Below, one piece after another: positions 54,384-54,420 of a DNA stretch of 54,420 nucleotides. The notes beneath the pieces are model-generated. The model had not been told where the DNA came from. It was given only the letters and a program-made list of their open reading frames with translations, and did not search any database. The translations under genes were made by a program, and so were the position numbers. Origin of the DNA: Lactobacillales bacterium (GTDB taxonomy: Bacteria; Bacillota; Bacilli; Lactobacillales; Streptococcaceae); contig JAISJD010000032.1 in the NCBI GenBank assembly GCA_031261705.1, positions 1 to 54,420 of the forward strand, read 5' to 3'. Positions within the stretch are counted from its first letter, which is position 1. The number at the start of each line of letters is the position of its first letter.

Positions 54384-54420
54384 TTATGCTGCTAATTTTC
54401 TAAATTCGTTTGGTGCTAAA
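54384..54420 (-). mobile_element. 3' end of a transposase gene, cut by the window edge
   Basis: The minus strand reads LAPNEFRKLAA and TAA; the gene continues past the edge. The ending is like the C terminus of IS3-group OrfB proteins (xPxEFR), and terminal-repeat-like sequence follows. Twelve codons cannot prove the family. Confidence 0.4.

Overview
The window is low-GC Firmicute DNA, most like an Enterococcus or close relative. The support is gene content: a sufCDSUB iron-sulfur operon, an EfaCBA-type manganese ABC transporter, TagO, SpoIIIE/FtsK, NiaR, the ymfF-ymfH-ymfI-rodZ-pgsA block, a small SRP RNA next to tadA, and strong AGGAGG-type ribosome binding sites. The genus is an inference from families and gene order, not from a database match.

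Region 1 (about 1-11.4 kb) is accessory DNA. From the right it holds a frameshifted tyrosine integrase and a CI-like repressor on the plus strand. A divergent minus-strand operon follows: Cro-like regulator, DUF771-like DNA-binding protein, several very small genes, a prim-pol primase and a P4/D5-type superfamily 3 helicase. Next come an iteron-rich AT-rich origin and a block of unrecognised genes (coiled-coil proteins, a zinc-ribbon protein, an ArpU-like protein). No capsid, portal, tail, terminase large subunit or lysis gene is present. This is the layout of a phage-inducible chromosomal island (PICI), a phage satellite. The far left holds a HicAB toxin-antitoxin pair, truncated phage and membrane gene pieces, and a small phage-type operon with a Mesh1-like HD alarmone hydrolase, closed by a strong terminator. 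The left border of the satellite and its att sites could not be fixed.

Region 2 (11.5-20.7 kb) is core genome: sufCDSUB with two Fur-like boxes in its upstream region (one over the promoter), tagO for wall polymer initiation, and the ftsK/spoIIIE DNA translocase.

Region 3 (20.8-25.7 kb) is a lactose/cellobiose-family PTS operon: EIIB, EIIA, EIIC, three small accessory proteins, and a GH1 6-phospho-beta-glucosidase that would cleave the imported phosphorylated beta-glucoside. EIIB carries what looks like a 5-bp slippage deletion that removes its phosphorylated cysteine.

Region 4 (26-47 kb) is housekeeping: topB, DUF1033, mnmA, a HAD phosphatase, niaR, chorismate mutase, a DMT transporter, pgsA, rodZ, ymfI, ymfH, ymfF, mscL, a free-methionine sulfoxide reductase, a SPFH/zinc-ribbon/TPM membrane trio resembling B. 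subtilis ydjI-ydjG-ydjH, SRP RNA, tadA, a PhnA-like protein, nrnA and a ytoI-type CBS regulator.

Region 5 (47-54.4 kb) holds small conserved genes, two or three acetyltransferase-type proteins, an anchored coiled-coil surface protein with a Gly/Thr-rich linker, the efaCBA-like Mn transporter with a DtxR-type palindrome upstream, and the 3' end of a probable IS at the right edge.
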